Source of the DNA: Methanoregula sp.
GTDB lineage: Archaea > Halobacteriota > Methanomicrobia > Methanomicrobiales > Methanospirillaceae
Direction: 5' to 3'
Assembly: GCF_023227875.1 (NCBI RefSeq)
Contig: NZ_JALOCH010000002.1
Location: forward strand, 124,001 to 188,000
DNA length: 64,000 nt
Position 1 is the first letter of the stretch; each line of letters opens with the position of its first letter. The notes beneath the pieces were generated by a model that was not told the DNA's origin, did not search any database, and worked only from the letters and a program-made list of their open reading frames with translations. A program made the position numbers and the translations under genes. Of this stretch, positions 50,687-60,416 are shown piece by piece.

Positions 50687-51358
50687 ATGAAAATCAAAAC
50701 CGATGATGGGGTCTCCCCGGTAGTGGCCGTCATGCTCATGCTTGCGGTAACCGTTATTATCGCAGCGATTGTGAGCGCAGCCGCGGGGGGATTGTCCGGT
50801 ACCAAAAAACAGGCCCCATCAGCGATTCTTGAGGTACATTTCTATGAAAACAGATCCTATGGCACGGATTTTTACATCAACGCCATGACCATCGAGCATG
50901 TCAGCGGGAGTCCCCTGCAGACTAAGGATCTTAGTATCTCTACCTATTTCAGGAACAGTACCGGTGAACTGATCAAGGGGTCACTCATGGGGGAAAAATC
51001 CATTGAATTCAGTAGCGGAGACTACAGCGGTAAATCCTGCGGAGTCCTGTTTATCAACGACCAGGACCGGTTCCCGGATTCCCCGCTGGTGAATTCAGCA
51101 GATGGCGGGTACAAAAGCTGGTTCGGGAATGCATCGGCGGTACTGATGGCCGGGGATTACTTAGTCACTCCTGCCCCATATTATGCAACCTCAACGGAGA
51201 AGGAAAACAGCGCACTGGATTCTATTCTCAATTTCAAAACTTATGATCATACCGGACAGATCGATAACGGATACAAGACCGGTTCCGTGATCACGGTGAA
51301 GATTGTTCATATTCCCACCGGGCAGGTTATCTTTGACAAAGACGTGGTGATCATATGA
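50687..51358 (+). CDS. Type IV pilin, type A-like (pilus operon)
   Basis: 223 residues. The leader MKIKTDDG precedes VSPVVAVMLMLAVTVIIAAI. The head follows the type A plan of the 25.5-29 kb array: KQAPSAILEV, a PLQTKDLSISTYF strand and a C-terminal HIPTGQVIFDKDVVI. It overlaps the next gene by ATGA, forming an A/B pair. Confidence 0.87.
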   Translation: MKIKTDDGVSPVVAVMLMLAVTVIIAAIVSAAAGGLSGTKKQAPSAILEVHFYENRSYGTDFYINAMTIEHVSGSPLQTKDLSISTYFRNSTGELIKGSLMGEKSIEFSSGDYSGKSCGVLFINDQDRFPDSPLVNSADGGYKSWFGNASAVLMAGDYLVTPAPYYATSTEKENSALDSILNFKTYDHTGQIDNGYKTGSVITVKIVHIPTGQVIFDKDVVII

Positions 51359-51864
51359 AACCCGCGGGATGGACTCATGCCGATGCCGTGTCCCCGGTAG
51401 TGGGCGTCATGCTGATGCTCGCGGTTACGGTCATGGTCGCAGCAATTGTCAGTACCTATGCCGGCGGATTCTCCGGAGGGACAGACAAGACCCCCCAGAG
51501 TTCTCTGCGGGCAACCCCCAATCTTTTGCAGGACCGGATTTATTTTGAACACAATGGCGGCGACCCGTTCATGCTCAGCTCCGTCAGGGTGGTGCTCAGG
51601 GCCAATGAAAATACCACATCCTTTTCCATCAATGATGCGGGGAGCACGCTGGTAAGAAATTTTACGGAAGTGGGTAATAAGGGCAGCAAAAATGACACTA
51701 CCATCCAGGCCGGGGATAACTTTTTCATCGAAGGTTATGATCTCGACAGCCACAGCGGGATAAAATTCGGCAGTATGTACCTGAGAAATAATACCCGGAT
51801 CACGTGGCTGATCGTGGACAAGGAAACCAGTAAATCCATCTCAACGGGTACGTTCTATCTTTAA
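51355..51864 (+). CDS. Type IV pilin, type B-like (pilus operon)
   Basis: 169 residues. MKPAGWTHADA precedes VSPVVGVMLMLAVTVMVAAI. The B-type marks are KTPQSSLRATPNLLQDRI and FEHNGGDPFMLSSV, parallel to the HTGGD segment in the array. It follows the A-type gene with overlap and precedes the ATPase by 21 bases. Confidence 0.87.
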   Translation: MKPAGWTHADAVSPVVGVMLMLAVTVMVAAIVSTYAGGFSGGTDKTPQSSLRATPNLLQDRIYFEHNGGDPFMLSSVRVVLRANENTTSFSINDAGSTLVRNFTEVGNKGSKNDTTIQAGDNFFIEGYDLDSHSGIKFGSMYLRNNTRITWLIVDKETSKSISTGTFYL

Positions 51865-51885
51865 AAAATTGTGATACGGGGCACC

Positions 51886-53820
51886 ATGATCCAGGATATT
51901 CTTGTTATCGTATCATGCATGTTCACGCTCATAGGGCTGAACGGGATATTCACGAACCTGAAAAACCGGATCTCTCCCCCAAAAGACCCGCTCCCCCCGG
52001 ATGCAACCCTGCCTCTTCCTGAAGATCCGCACAAAAAAGAGTTCCCGGGTTTTAATGCCCGGGCGGTTAAGGCAGCCAGTGAACAATTTCTCGTAATTCT
52101 TGCCGAGCCGTCGTGGCAGGGTGTGGCCGCCTTTGCAACAGCCATTGCCACCGCTTTGGTTGCCGGCCTCATCGCCCTTTTCATCGACCTTCCGGATCCG
52201 GTCCTTGCCGCGCTCGGCCTCGTCTCCCTTGCCGCAACCGGGCTGTCGGCAGAGACCCTGCGCAGGAGATCCATTGCGGGCTCGTGGCTCCCCCCGGATA
52301 TTTTAGGGAAGAAGGAAGTGACGGCCGTCCCGGTCCCGGACAAGAGACCGGAACCCCCGGTCCCCGAGGTTGAACTGTCACCGGCAGAACTCCCGGGCAC
52401 GGCCTCCCTTGCCACGCTCGAACGGTACTGGGTGTTCGAACCCTACGCCTACATCAGGATCGAGCGGGTCAGCAACGAGGGCTTCACGTACATTGTCGTT
52501 GAACCGCCCATCTCACTGAAAGAAAAAACCATCCTGATGGAGACCTATGCCCACCTGCGGGATATCATCATCTACGACGATGTTGAGAAAAAGAAAGACG
52601 AACGGATCGATCCCGTTGCCGTGGCAAAGATCATCCGTGAATTCGATCCGGACATTACCGAAGACCGGGTTGCCATCCTCACGTATTACATCAAACGGGA
52701 CCTGACCGGCTATGGCCCGCTCGATGTCCTCATGCGGGACCCGGCTCTCGAAGACCTCAGTTGCAACGGCCACGACCTGCCGGTCTTTATTTTTCACCGG
52801 GCCTACGGCAGCCTGCCAACCAGCATCCATTTCAGCGAGGCCGAGCTCAACCAGTTCGTCTTAAAACTCGCCCAGAAAGCCAACAAGCAGATCTCGCTCT
52901 CGAACCCGATGGTCGACGCCACCCTCCCCAACGGCGCCCGCGTCCAGATCACGTACAGCGAAGTGGTCTCGACCAAGGGCAGCTCGTTCACGATCCGGAA
53001 GTTCCGGGCCGAGCCCATGACCCCGCTCGATCTCATCCGGTACGGTACGTATAACGCCGAGATCCTTGCCTTCCTCTGGCTTGCAATCGAACACCGCAAG
53101 AGCCTGCTCGTTGTCGGAGGCACGGCAAGCGGCAAGACCTCGATGATGAACGCAGTCTCCCTCTTCATCCCGCAGAATGCCAAGATCGTTTCCTTAGAGG
53201 ATACCCGTGAGATCCAGCTGCCGCACAAGAACTGGCTCCCCACCCAGACCCGGGAGATCGCGGCAGAAGGCCTCAAAGGCGATATCGATCTCTTCTCGCT
53301 TTTGAAAGCCTGCATGCGGCAGCGGCCGGAGTATATTATTGTCGGGGAAGTCCGGGGTAAGGAAGCCCAGACACTCTTCCAGGCCATGAACTCGGGCCAC
53401 TCCACCCTCTCGACCATCCATGCCGGCAGCGTATACGAAGCGATCAACCGGCTGACCCACGACCCGATCAACGTTCCCCCGGTCATGTTCCAGGCCCTCG
53501 ACCTTGTCGTGGTCCAGTCCATCTACACGCTCGGGAAGACCCGAATCCGCCGCTGCCTCTCCATCCACGAGATCGAGGTCGACAAACACGGGGAGATCAA
53601 CCCCATTCTCCTGTACGACTGGGATATCCAGAAGGATACGTTCCCGAAAAGATATGAAAAGTCCAAGGTCCTCACCGAGATCTCATTCCATTGCGGCTGG
53701 GACGAGCTGGAGCTGGAACACCAGCTGAAGAAACGCGAGGAGTTTTTCTCCTGGGCCCTCGAAGTGGAGCCGCCCTCGCTCCGGGACCTGGCAAATGCCA
53801 TCCACGACATGGGAGACTGA
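51886..53820 (+). CDS. Archaeal type IV pilus assembly ATPase with N-terminal membrane segments
   Basis: 644 residues from ATG 51886 (GTG 51871 possible). Residues 1-20 and about 75-125 are hydrophobic membrane segments, an addition to the usual soluble ATPase. After a Pro-rich linker the secretion ATPase core follows: ITEDRVAILTYYIKRDLTGY, VDATLPNGARVQ, Walker A GGTASGKT (about 409), the Asp box SLEDTREIQLP, Walker B IIVGEVRG (about 484) and the His box GHSTLSTIHAGS. It powers filament assembly with the next gene. Confidence 0.92.
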   Translation: MIQDILVIVSCMFTLIGLNGIFTNLKNRISPPKDPLPPDATLPLPEDPHKKEFPGFNARAVKAASEQFLVILAEPSWQGVAAFATAIATALVAGLIALFIDLPDPVLAALGLVSLAATGLSAETLRRRSIAGSWLPPDILGKKEVTAVPVPDKRPEPPVPEVELSPAELPGTASLATLERYWVFEPYAYIRIERVSNEGFTYIVVEPPISLKEKTILMETYAHLRDIIIYDDVEKKKDERIDPVAVAKIIREFDPDITEDRVAILTYYIKRDLTGYGPLDVLMRDPALEDLSCNGHDLPVFIFHRAYGSLPTSIHFSEAELNQFVLKLAQKANKQISLSNPMVDATLPNGARVQITYSEVVSTKGSSFTIRKFRAEPMTPLDLIRYGTYNAEILAFLWLAIEHRKSLLVVGGTASGKTSMMNAVSLFIPQNAKIVSLEDTREIQLPHKNWLPTQTREIAAEGLKGDIDLFSLLKACMRQRPEYIIVGEVRGKEAQTLFQAMNSGHSTLSTIHAGSVYEAINRLTHDPINVPPVMFQALDLVVVQSIYTLGKTRIRRCLSIHEIEVDKHGEINPILLYDWDIQKDTFPKRYEKSKVLTEISFHCGWDELELEHQLKKREEFFSWALEVEPPSLRDLANAIHDMGD

Positions 53821-53828
53821 GAACCGTG

Positions 53829-55676
53829 ATGCTGCCGCCGGCCCTGCGGAAAGCCGAGAAGATGGTGACCGATCTCGAGCTCACTGTCCACGGCAGCAGC
53901 CTGAGAAAAGATCTCCGGTCGGCCCACATGGCCATGACGGCCGAAGACTATCTCCACACGATCCATCTCAATGTGCTTGGCACGTTTTTCATGTTCTGGG
54001 CGATCTATGGATTTTTCCTGATCAGCGGGTTCTCGTGGCAGGTATTCGGGATGAGCACAACGGACACGCTGATCTGGGCCCTCCTCTTCATCCTGATCGT
54101 GCCCGGGATGTACGCGGTGCTGATCTATTACCCGCAGGTCGTTGCCCGTGGCCGGAAGAGCCGGATCGACCTCGACTTGCCCTATGCCATCTCCTACATG
54201 CAGGCGCTCTCCACCACCATGCCCCCCTTCGACATCATCCGCAAGGTGTACGAGGAGCAGGACATGTTCGGCGAGATCTCAAAGGAGTTCGGCATGCTCG
54301 TCCGGAATGTCGAACTCTTTGGCGACGACCTGGATGCCGCCATGAAAGATCTCCAGCGTACCACCCCCTCGATCAACTTCCGCGATTTCTTAAATGACCT
54401 TGCGATCGTGTTCGACAGCGGGGGAAATATCTCCTCCTATCTTGCGGCCAAGACCGAATATTACCGGGACCAGGCCAAGCAGGAAGTCGAACTTGTCTTA
54501 AAGACCATCGAGATCATGGCGGAGGTGTACGTGACCGCGTTCGTTGCCGGCCCCATCGCGCTCATCATCATGATCGTGGCGCAGGGTATGACCAACAGCC
54601 AGGAGATGGCATGGATCCTGCCCCTGATGTATATCTGTATCCCGGCCGGGGCGATTACCCTGATCTGGATCCTCTCCCTGATGCTGCCTCCCGAGAACCT
54701 TGAGATCTCCCGGAAGGAGACCGTTGAGGAAAGTTTTGGGTCCAGCGTGCTGGGGACAGAAGAGGAGGGGCGGCCTGAAGACGACCCGAAAAACCGGGAA
54801 TTTTTTAAACGGATCGCGGACAGCAAACGGAAAAATTATTTCATGAACCAGGTGCGGCACCCGTTCCGGACCTACATCCGGAGTTACTATTACGGGATGG
54901 GACTGGGGGTCGTCTTTGCGGCGATCGTTGCCGTCTCCTGGCTTACCGGGGGATTCGATACCTTGGTCCCGCACGACCGGATGGAGACCGTCCTCTGCCT
55001 CATGATCATCGTGTTTATGGCGCCGATCGCCGTCTCGTTTGAGGGGCGGCGCTGGTACGTGCGGAACATCGAAGAGCACCTGCCCGATTTCCTCCGGGAA
55101 CTTTCGGATATGAAAGATATCGGGATCACCCTGCAGGAGGCCATCCACCGGATCGCCGGGGCAAAACTCGGCGTGCTGAGTTCGGAACTCATGGTTGCAT
55201 CCCGGGATATCCAGTCAGGCGCCTATGTGAACTCCGCACTGGTCAAGATGGAAGAGCGGATCGGTCTTGTATCCGTGAAACGGGCAATCTCCCTTCTCGT
55301 CCGGGCGAGCGAGATCACGTCAAACTTAAAACAGATCTTCATCATCGCCATCACGGATTTTGAATATTATCTCAAACTGAAACGGGAACGGTCGAATACG
55401 ACGATCGTCTACGTAATGATCATCTACCTCTCGTTTGGTATCTACCTGTACACCGCCTACCAGCTGAACGTGCCGTTCCTTACGGCATTCAAGGATATGA
55501 ATGTCAACATCGATACGGCCGGTAACCTGACTGAAATGTTCCGCATCGGGATCATCCTTGCCACGTTCTCCGGTATCATGGCCGGCCAGTTCAGTTCGAA
55601 CAGTATTCTCGCCGGCTTCAAGCACAGCATCGTTCTTCTCATTGCAACGGTTGCGCTGTTTATCATCGTGATGTGA
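53829..55676 (+). CDS. Type IV pilus platform (TadC/ArlJ-like) membrane protein
   Basis: 615 residues from ATG 53829 (GTG 53826 possible), 8 bases after the ATPase stop. Two T2SF-type domains are visible, each ending in paired membrane helices: about 30-80 and 240-300, then 360-420 and 520-610. Conserved helical parts include YMQALSTTMPPFDIIRKVYE and ELSDMKDIGITLQEAIHRIA. It anchors the ATPase and guides pilin extraction from the membrane. No prepilin peptidase gene is in the window. Confidence 0.9.
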   Translation: MLPPALRKAEKMVTDLELTVHGSSLRKDLRSAHMAMTAEDYLHTIHLNVLGTFFMFWAIYGFFLISGFSWQVFGMSTTDTLIWALLFILIVPGMYAVLIYYPQVVARGRKSRIDLDLPYAISYMQALSTTMPPFDIIRKVYEEQDMFGEISKEFGMLVRNVELFGDDLDAAMKDLQRTTPSINFRDFLNDLAIVFDSGGNISSYLAAKTEYYRDQAKQEVELVLKTIEIMAEVYVTAFVAGPIALIIMIVAQGMTNSQEMAWILPLMYICIPAGAITLIWILSLMLPPENLEISRKETVEESFGSSVLGTEEEGRPEDDPKNREFFKRIADSKRKNYFMNQVRHPFRTYIRSYYYGMGLGVVFAAIVAVSWLTGGFDTLVPHDRMETVLCLMIIVFMAPIAVSFEGRRWYVRNIEEHLPDFLRELSDMKDIGITLQEAIHRIAGAKLGVLSSELMVASRDIQSGAYVNSALVKMEERIGLVSVKRAISLLVRASEITSNLKQIFIIAITDFEYYLKLKRERSNTTIVYVMIIYLSFGIYLYTAYQLNVPFLTAFKDMNVNIDTAGNLTEMFRIGIILATFSGIMAGQFSSNSILAGFKHSIVLLIATVALFIIVM

Positions 55677-56079
55677 CGGCCGGTATCCTGGCAGGCGATG
55701 AACCGGAACCTGACGGTAAAAATAATTTCCTGAAACGATCGCGCTTGTAAAACCGGTCTTAAAATCCAGAAAAATATTTTGGTGATTGCTTAATTAAAGC
55801 CACTAATCAAAATTTTGTTTTAAGTTTCTATTGAAGGAAATCATCTCTATGGGGGAACACTTTAGACGTTCTTGGGGGCTTCGGTTCCACCTCCGCCCCC
55901 GCCACTGTGGCATCCCCCATGACGCGATAACCCTCAGACGGTTGTTCCTGCGCTGATTTTTCCCTCTTTTTAAAAATCCTCAATTAATTGTTGGTTTTCA
56001 TACCTGATCTCAGAGGTTTGGTGGCACCAAATGATGAATCACCAATATTTTTTGTGTAATTTTTCCGTTTTTTACAAAT
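55677..56079. other. Gene-free region after the pilus operon
   Basis: About 400 bases with an AT-rich patch (55770-55835) and no supported gene. A purine/pyrimidine-rich middle around 55870-55920 shows no repeat. It separates the convergent pilus operon and the 56080 gene and may hold their 3' ends. Confidence 0.35.
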
Positions 56080-56958
56080 TCAGCCAAACGTTTCATCGGA
56101 ATAAACACTTGTGTATGAAGTGGCTGAGTCCGTACTGGTTTCCGTATCGAGCCGGGAGGGCATGGCACCGGTCAGGATCTTTACCTCTGCATCCAGGAAT
56201 GCACCCTCTATGGTAATGTGGAAGGTCCCCTCTTTATAGACCGGAATATATCGTGGGATCGTTGGTCCTGTATAGGTCGTTACTGATCCGTCAGCATGGG
56301 TGATGTCTTCGGTTATTTTTTGCTTTCCGGTATCGGAACTATATTCATATCCATATCCATCCTCTGCCACAATTTCGTGTGTCTGGTTGTCCCTTACGGT
56401 TATTCTCAGGTAGGGCCTTTGGACCGGTTTCGTGAGATCTCCTCTGCAGGCATCATTCAGGCAATCGTTTTGAGGAGAGACTACATAGACGATATACAAC
56501 GGCCCCTCGGCAACATTAACCAGAAGGCCTTCTGCTCCCCCGGTCAAATGGTATTTTTTCTCAAATTCGATACTGCGGTCGAGACGGTTGTAGGGGAGGG
56601 TGCTGTTGATTTGGTTTGCATGGAGCACGGGGTAGGGATCCGGTGTCAGGATGGGCGCTACTTCTTTTACGGCTTCGGATTTCACCGGTGTCATTTCCAC
56701 AACCGGGATCTGTGACACCGGCGATGTACGGGCAGGCAGGGCAGGGGCATTTTCAGCCATGGAAGTATCCGGGAGGGCGATCCCCGGGGTTTGCTCAGGT
56801 TCGGCCGTCTGCGTAAACTTATTGATACATCCTCCTGACACGATCGCTGCAATGAGCAGTATCACGATGGCCGCCTCCATGATTGCTGTACCCCTGCGGG
56901 AGCGGCCCGTGAACCCGGTGGGGATAGGTAATGTATTGTGGCTGGGATCTCGCGGCAT
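56080..56958 (-). CDS. Membrane-anchored secreted protein, function unknown
   Basis: 292 residues; start ATG 56958 is supported by GAGAGG upstream. A basic N-terminus leads to a hydrophobic helix (EAAIVILLIAAIVSGG) ending at a cysteine in SGGCIN, a lipobox-like site. A Pro/Thr-rich linker to about residue 110 precedes a beta-rich domain with the pair CLNDAC and YGYEYSSDTGKQKITED. It lies 15 bases after the PEGA protein gene and is probably co-transcribed. Confidence 0.65.
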   Translation of the reverse strand: MPRDPSHNTLPIPTGFTGRSRRGTAIMEAAIVILLIAAIVSGGCINKFTQTAEPEQTPGIALPDTSMAENAPALPARTSPVSQIPVVEMTPVKSEAVKEVAPILTPDPYPVLHANQINSTLPYNRLDRSIEFEKKYHLTGGAEGLLVNVAEGPLYIVYVVSPQNDCLNDACRGDLTKPVQRPYLRITVRDNQTHEIVAEDGYGYEYSSDTGKQKITEDITHADGSVTTYTGPTIPRYIPVYKEGTFHITIEGAFLDAEVKILTGAMPSRLDTETSTDSATSYTSVYSDETFG

Positions 56959-56973
56959 GGTATATTCCTCTCA

Positions 56974-58602
56974 TTAAATGGGGATGATCGTTGCCTTTGC
57001 GGTCTGGAATTGTGCATCCATGGTGCCCGGGGAGAACCCGGACCCGGTGGTTTCAAGGTAATAGTACCGCCTGCCATTAAGGGGATAATAATACCCGTTA
57101 CAGGTTTCGCAGGTTACTGCCACAGCCGCGTGTTCCGGTAAAATGACGACTGCAACATCATACCCCATTTCCTTAAGCAATGCCGCCGCAAGGATGGCGG
57201 TGTCCTCACAGTCGCCATTCCCTTCGGCAAGTGTCTCCAGAGGATATTTCCAATAGTCACTTTCCTGTTTTGTTACCGGATCAATATCCTCCTGGTACAC
57301 AATATTCTGGACAAATGCAACCACGTTCCGGTAATCGTTGCGGGCACGGTAGCTTTTGAAATCACTGGCGTCCTTGAGCTGTACCACCAGGTTATGCAGA
57401 AACTGCCGGTCCCTCTCATTGATTGCATAACCGGCTAACATACCTGAACTGACGTTCTTCGGGTGTGGCTGGTTCTTGAAATAAGTATAGAGATCCTGAG
57501 GGATATCGAGGGTAATTGTTGCTTCATGATTATTTGCGATCCACGTGTACTTCTTCTCAATAACCGGGGTTGTGTTTACTCGTAACCAGCCCGGCGGGCT
57601 CATCATGCTGCTCTCGTTCCGGTACTGCCATACATTATCGGTGACGGACCCCCCGGTACTATCGGTGAGATCAACCAAGATCTCGTGTGTGGAACCCGGA
57701 CTGAACGTGAATGACCGGTTCACCAGTGCACTATTCTGCGACCGGAACATCCGCAGGATATAATCTCCTGAAGGAATCGTTTCAAGGGTTACGGGAGTAG
57801 ATCCTTTGAACGTATCATTCAGGTAAACTCCCTGCCCCTGCGGTGATGAATCAATATACAGGGTACATGTCGTGGGGATCATGGCAAGGTCGGCTTTGGC
57901 CAGCGTGGATTCCCCCCCCCTGATAGTAACGATACTGGTAAAATTCCAGTAGCCGGCCCTGGTAATATCGACCGTGTGGTTTCCGGACGTGATCCGTTGA
58001 AGATTTGTGGGTGTCGTCCCGGCCTCGTTGCCATCAACACGCACGTCTGCTCCTTCCGGGAAGGAAGTCACGCTCAGGAAACCGGTCCCGGGCAACGGGA
58101 CGAGGTATTCCGTATATTCCGTTGTTATATCCGTGGCTGCGGAAATAACGTCACGATAATCTTCATATCCTGTTTTCCTTATCAGGACTTCGTGGCGTCC
58201 GGGCATCAGGTCGTCAACAATAAGCGGTGTTACCCCACGGATTTTGCCATCAACTAACAGATCCCCGCCTGGGGGCTCTGACCGAATCGTTACCTTGCCC
58301 CGGTCGGGTAACCGGTTGAGGTTGGCAATAATATCCCGGTGCATTCCTTCTTCGATACTGAAGTTGGATGAGTAATATTCATACCCATTCTTGTCCACGC
58401 GGACCGTATGGGACCCACAGAGGACAGGGACATCCGTCACGGGAGTAATGCCGGAATAGTTGCCATCAATCATTACCTCACTCCCCTGGGGAATAGAGGC
58501 AACGGAGAGCGAACAGGACACATTCGTGGCAGATACCGTTGTTATCAGGAGTGCTGTGAGGGTTATGAGAAGACCGGCCACAGGGATAAATCGGTTTTGC
58601 AT
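56974..58602 (-). CDS. Secreted PEGA-repeat protein with transglutaminase-like domain
   Basis: 542 residues from ATG 58602 (MQNRFIPVAG), where a clear signal peptide begins. Four PEGA repeats occupy about 30-300, marked by SIPQGSEVMIDGNYSGITP, SEPPGGDLLVDGKIRGVTP, SFPEGADVRVDGNEAGTTP and SSPQGQGVYLNDTFKGSTP. The C-terminus (about 400-530) is transglutaminase-like: Cys in AEGNGDCEDTAILAAALL, His in LPEHAAVAV, acidic residue in YYYLETTG. PEGA domains bind cell-surface components; the enzyme domain may act on surface peptides. Confidence 0.85.
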   Translation of the reverse strand: MQNRFIPVAGLLITLTALLITTVSATNVSCSLSVASIPQGSEVMIDGNYSGITPVTDVPVLCGSHTVRVDKNGYEYYSSNFSIEEGMHRDIIANLNRLPDRGKVTIRSEPPGGDLLVDGKIRGVTPLIVDDLMPGRHEVLIRKTGYEDYRDVISAATDITTEYTEYLVPLPGTGFLSVTSFPEGADVRVDGNEAGTTPTNLQRITSGNHTVDITRAGYWNFTSIVTIRGGESTLAKADLAMIPTTCTLYIDSSPQGQGVYLNDTFKGSTPVTLETIPSGDYILRMFRSQNSALVNRSFTFSPGSTHEILVDLTDSTGGSVTDNVWQYRNESSMMSPPGWLRVNTTPVIEKKYTWIANNHEATITLDIPQDLYTYFKNQPHPKNVSSGMLAGYAINERDRQFLHNLVVQLKDASDFKSYRARNDYRNVVAFVQNIVYQEDIDPVTKQESDYWKYPLETLAEGNGDCEDTAILAAALLKEMGYDVAVVILPEHAAVAVTCETCNGYYYPLNGRRYYYLETTGSGFSPGTMDAQFQTAKATIIPI

Positions 58603-58795
58603 ACGAGTGTGATTATGTATGGTAAAAATACTATTTATACAGAGCACAAATGTGTTTAACATTCATACATTGTATAATGAAAAATGTTAATTTATAATGG
58701 GGGTCCGGAATGGGCGTGGTGGATTTCATGACGCCTGACCAGATACACTGGCAGATGGGAATAATAACCTGGAACTCCCAGATACAAATACCAGC

Positions 58796-59080
58796 ATGTC
58801 CTCTTCCTTCCCACCCCCCATTCCCCCATATCCCGGCTGGACGCGCCGGGAATACCGGCTCTCCCGCCCGGTAACAGAAGCGGATATCGCAGCTTTTTTG
58901 GGGAACGAGGAACTCTACGTGCGGGAGACGGCAATGGGTCAGGTGAACATCATCCACAAATACGGTCTTGTCGAACTCCATTGCATTACCGGTAAACCGG
59001 TGATCGAGGTCTGGTTCAACCCGGAGAGCGGAGCCTGTCCCTCGGAATACCTGGATGCCCTTCTTGCAACCCGGTTTTGA
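58796..59080 (+). CDS. Small soluble protein, function unknown
   Basis: 94 residues with a Pro-rich start (FPPPIPPYPGW), then WTRREYRLSRPVTEADIAAF and a beta-rich end with HCITGKPVIEVWFNPESG. The composition and codon use are like real genes nearby. It is followed by a hairpin group. No family was recognised. Confidence 0.5.
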   Translation: MSSSFPPPIPPYPGWTRREYRLSRPVTEADIAAFLGNEELYVRETAMGQVNIIHKYGLVELHCITGKPVIEVWFNPESGACPSEYLDALLATRF

Positions 59081-59180
59081 TCAGGAGGGGCCGGAAAAAA
59101 TGCTCTGGAGAACCTCGTGGTTTTGATGAATCTGAGACCTTCATCAGAATCCGAATAGTTCATCTGAACTATGATGATGA

Positions 59181-59236
59181 GAAGAACTCATCAGAGTTCT
59201 TTGAGGGTCGGGGATGAGAAGAGCCGCAGGCTCTTC
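59181..59236. repeat. Hairpin cassettes after the 94-residue gene
   Basis: GAAGAACTC/GAGTTCTTT with loop ATCA (59181-59202, last pair G-T) and GAAGAGCC/GGCTCTTC with loop GCA (59218-59236). Degenerate units with TTCATC/GATGA strings precede them from 59120. Confidence 0.65.
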
Positions 59237-59437
59237 GAACCACTCGAAGGATGCAGGCGGGGGGGTTTCGCAGATGTTCCGGCCCGGCGTTGCGCGCTTC
59301 ATATCCCGGGACCGGAAAAATGCATAAGTCTGCCGGTTTCCTGAACGTATCACCGGTCTTTTCCCGGTATGACTTCCACCGGATTCGCAGCTACCAGCAA
59401 GCATATATCCTGGTTTTTATTACAGTTTGTATATACA

Positions 59438-59740
59438 ATGCCCGGTAATTTCTGTTCACGAATAGCAAGGAGGATCCGGCAGATCGGCTATCCACGAACG
59501 CCTGCCGCCCGTTACGCCAGGTTCTTCTATATTTCCATGCTCACCGTGTGCGGAATGATGGGAACTGTGCTCCGGGATTTTGTCCGGAGTATGGCGGGAG
59601 ATGGCAAATTTACCCCTCTCTCCACGGCATTGTATACTCCATCCGGCGCGATGAAGATACTGATCACCGGCCCTGGGGAATACCGTTCGGGCGCCCCGGC
59701 CGGTATACATTTGCCCGGGATATCCGGAATACAACGGTGA
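59438..59740 (+). CDS. Possible small basic membrane-associated protein (weak)
   Basis: 100 residues from ATG 59438, which directly follows a TATA-like TTTGTATATACA stretch, possible leaderless style. The N-terminal part is Arg-rich (RIARRIRQIGYPRTPAARYARF) followed by a short hydrophobic stretch (YISMLTVCGMMGTV); the rest is unremarkable. Competing frames exist on the other strand, so this may not be a gene. The rest of 59237-59930 holds nothing else. Confidence 0.25.
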   Translation: MPGNFCSRIARRIRQIGYPRTPAARYARFFYISMLTVCGMMGTVLRDFVRSMAGDGKFTPLSTALYTPSGAMKILITGPGEYRSGAPAGIHLPGISGIQR

Positions 59741-59930
59741 ACGCCGGACGGGTTTTCTGATCCCTGCACGGGACGGGCGAACAACCTGCCCTGCATGAGT
59801 ACCAGGGATACGATACGCCACTGCTTCCAGCAGGGGCTCCGCCGGTCCGGCATACGGGTATTCCCCCGGCGATAGCAGAGGCTCTCGTTCCTGAGAACAA
59901 CCGCCAAAGACCAGAACAGAAGTGAAATAC

Positions 59931-60416
59931 ATGACAGCACACGATGATGAAAAAATTACGGGGTCCCCCGGGACCCCGGTGCGGAGAATCGAAGAGGTTT
60001 CCGGAAAACCCCTGCGAAGAGAAGTGAGGCAGACAGCCGGACTTCGAAGCGAAGAGGTTTCCGGAAAACCCCTGCGAAGAGAAGTGAGGCTGGCAGCCGG
60101 ACTTCGAAGCGAAGAGGTTTCCGGAAAACCCCTGCGAAGAGAAGTGAGGCTGGCAGCCGAACTTCGAAGCGAAGGCATTGCCGGACCTTCCCGCGAGGTA
60201 TCGAAGCGTGATGATAAGCTGTCCGGTGCGGGAGGTGCCGGACGGGAGGATGAAGAACTGGAATGGGCACGGAGGCATGTCGGGGACGACCGGCCGGAAC
60301 GGCGGCCGGTACGGACGGTCTTCCGGAAGACGGAACTGGCGCTCGTTGAAATTGTCGGGATCGCCCCCGGGGCTGGAAAATATGTGCGGAGAAGTCGCAG
60401 GGAGTCTGTCGCATGA
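59931..60416 (+). CDS. Protein with three 20-residue tandem repeats, function unknown
   Basis: 161 residues from ATG 59931 (GTG 59922 possible). Three copies of EEVSGKPLRREVRLAAGLRS (variants QTAG, LAAG, LAAE) occupy about 20-80, encoded by exact 60-base DNA repeats. A charged linker and a basic C-terminus (KYVRRSRRESVA) follow. Its stop overlaps the next gene's start by ATGA (60413-60416), which favours translation. No known family. Confidence 0.5.
   Translation: MTAHDDEKITGSPGTPVRRIEEVSGKPLRREVRQTAGLRSEEVSGKPLRREVRLAAGLRSEEVSGKPLRREVRLAAELRSEGIAGPSREVSKRDDKLSGAGGAGREDEELEWARRHVGDDRPERRPVRTVFRKTELALVEIVGIAPGAGKYVRRSRRESVA
59991..60170 (+). repeat. Tandem 60-bp repeat, three units
   Basis: Units 59991-60050, 60051-60110 and 60111-60170 differ at only a few bases; a fourth begins (GAAG) and diverges. 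Each ends in the palindrome-containing CTTCGAAGC. The period is a multiple of three, so the reading frame is kept. Confidence 0.9.

Noticed and set aside
59991..60170. Tandem repeats as a CRISPR array
   Set aside because: Units are contiguous with no spacers, have a period of exactly 60 and keep an open frame.
59456..60178. 240-codon minus-strand frame across the 60-bp repeats
   Set aside because: The repeats stay open on both strands because their length is a multiple of three; only the plus frame has the ATGA coupling to a downstream gene.
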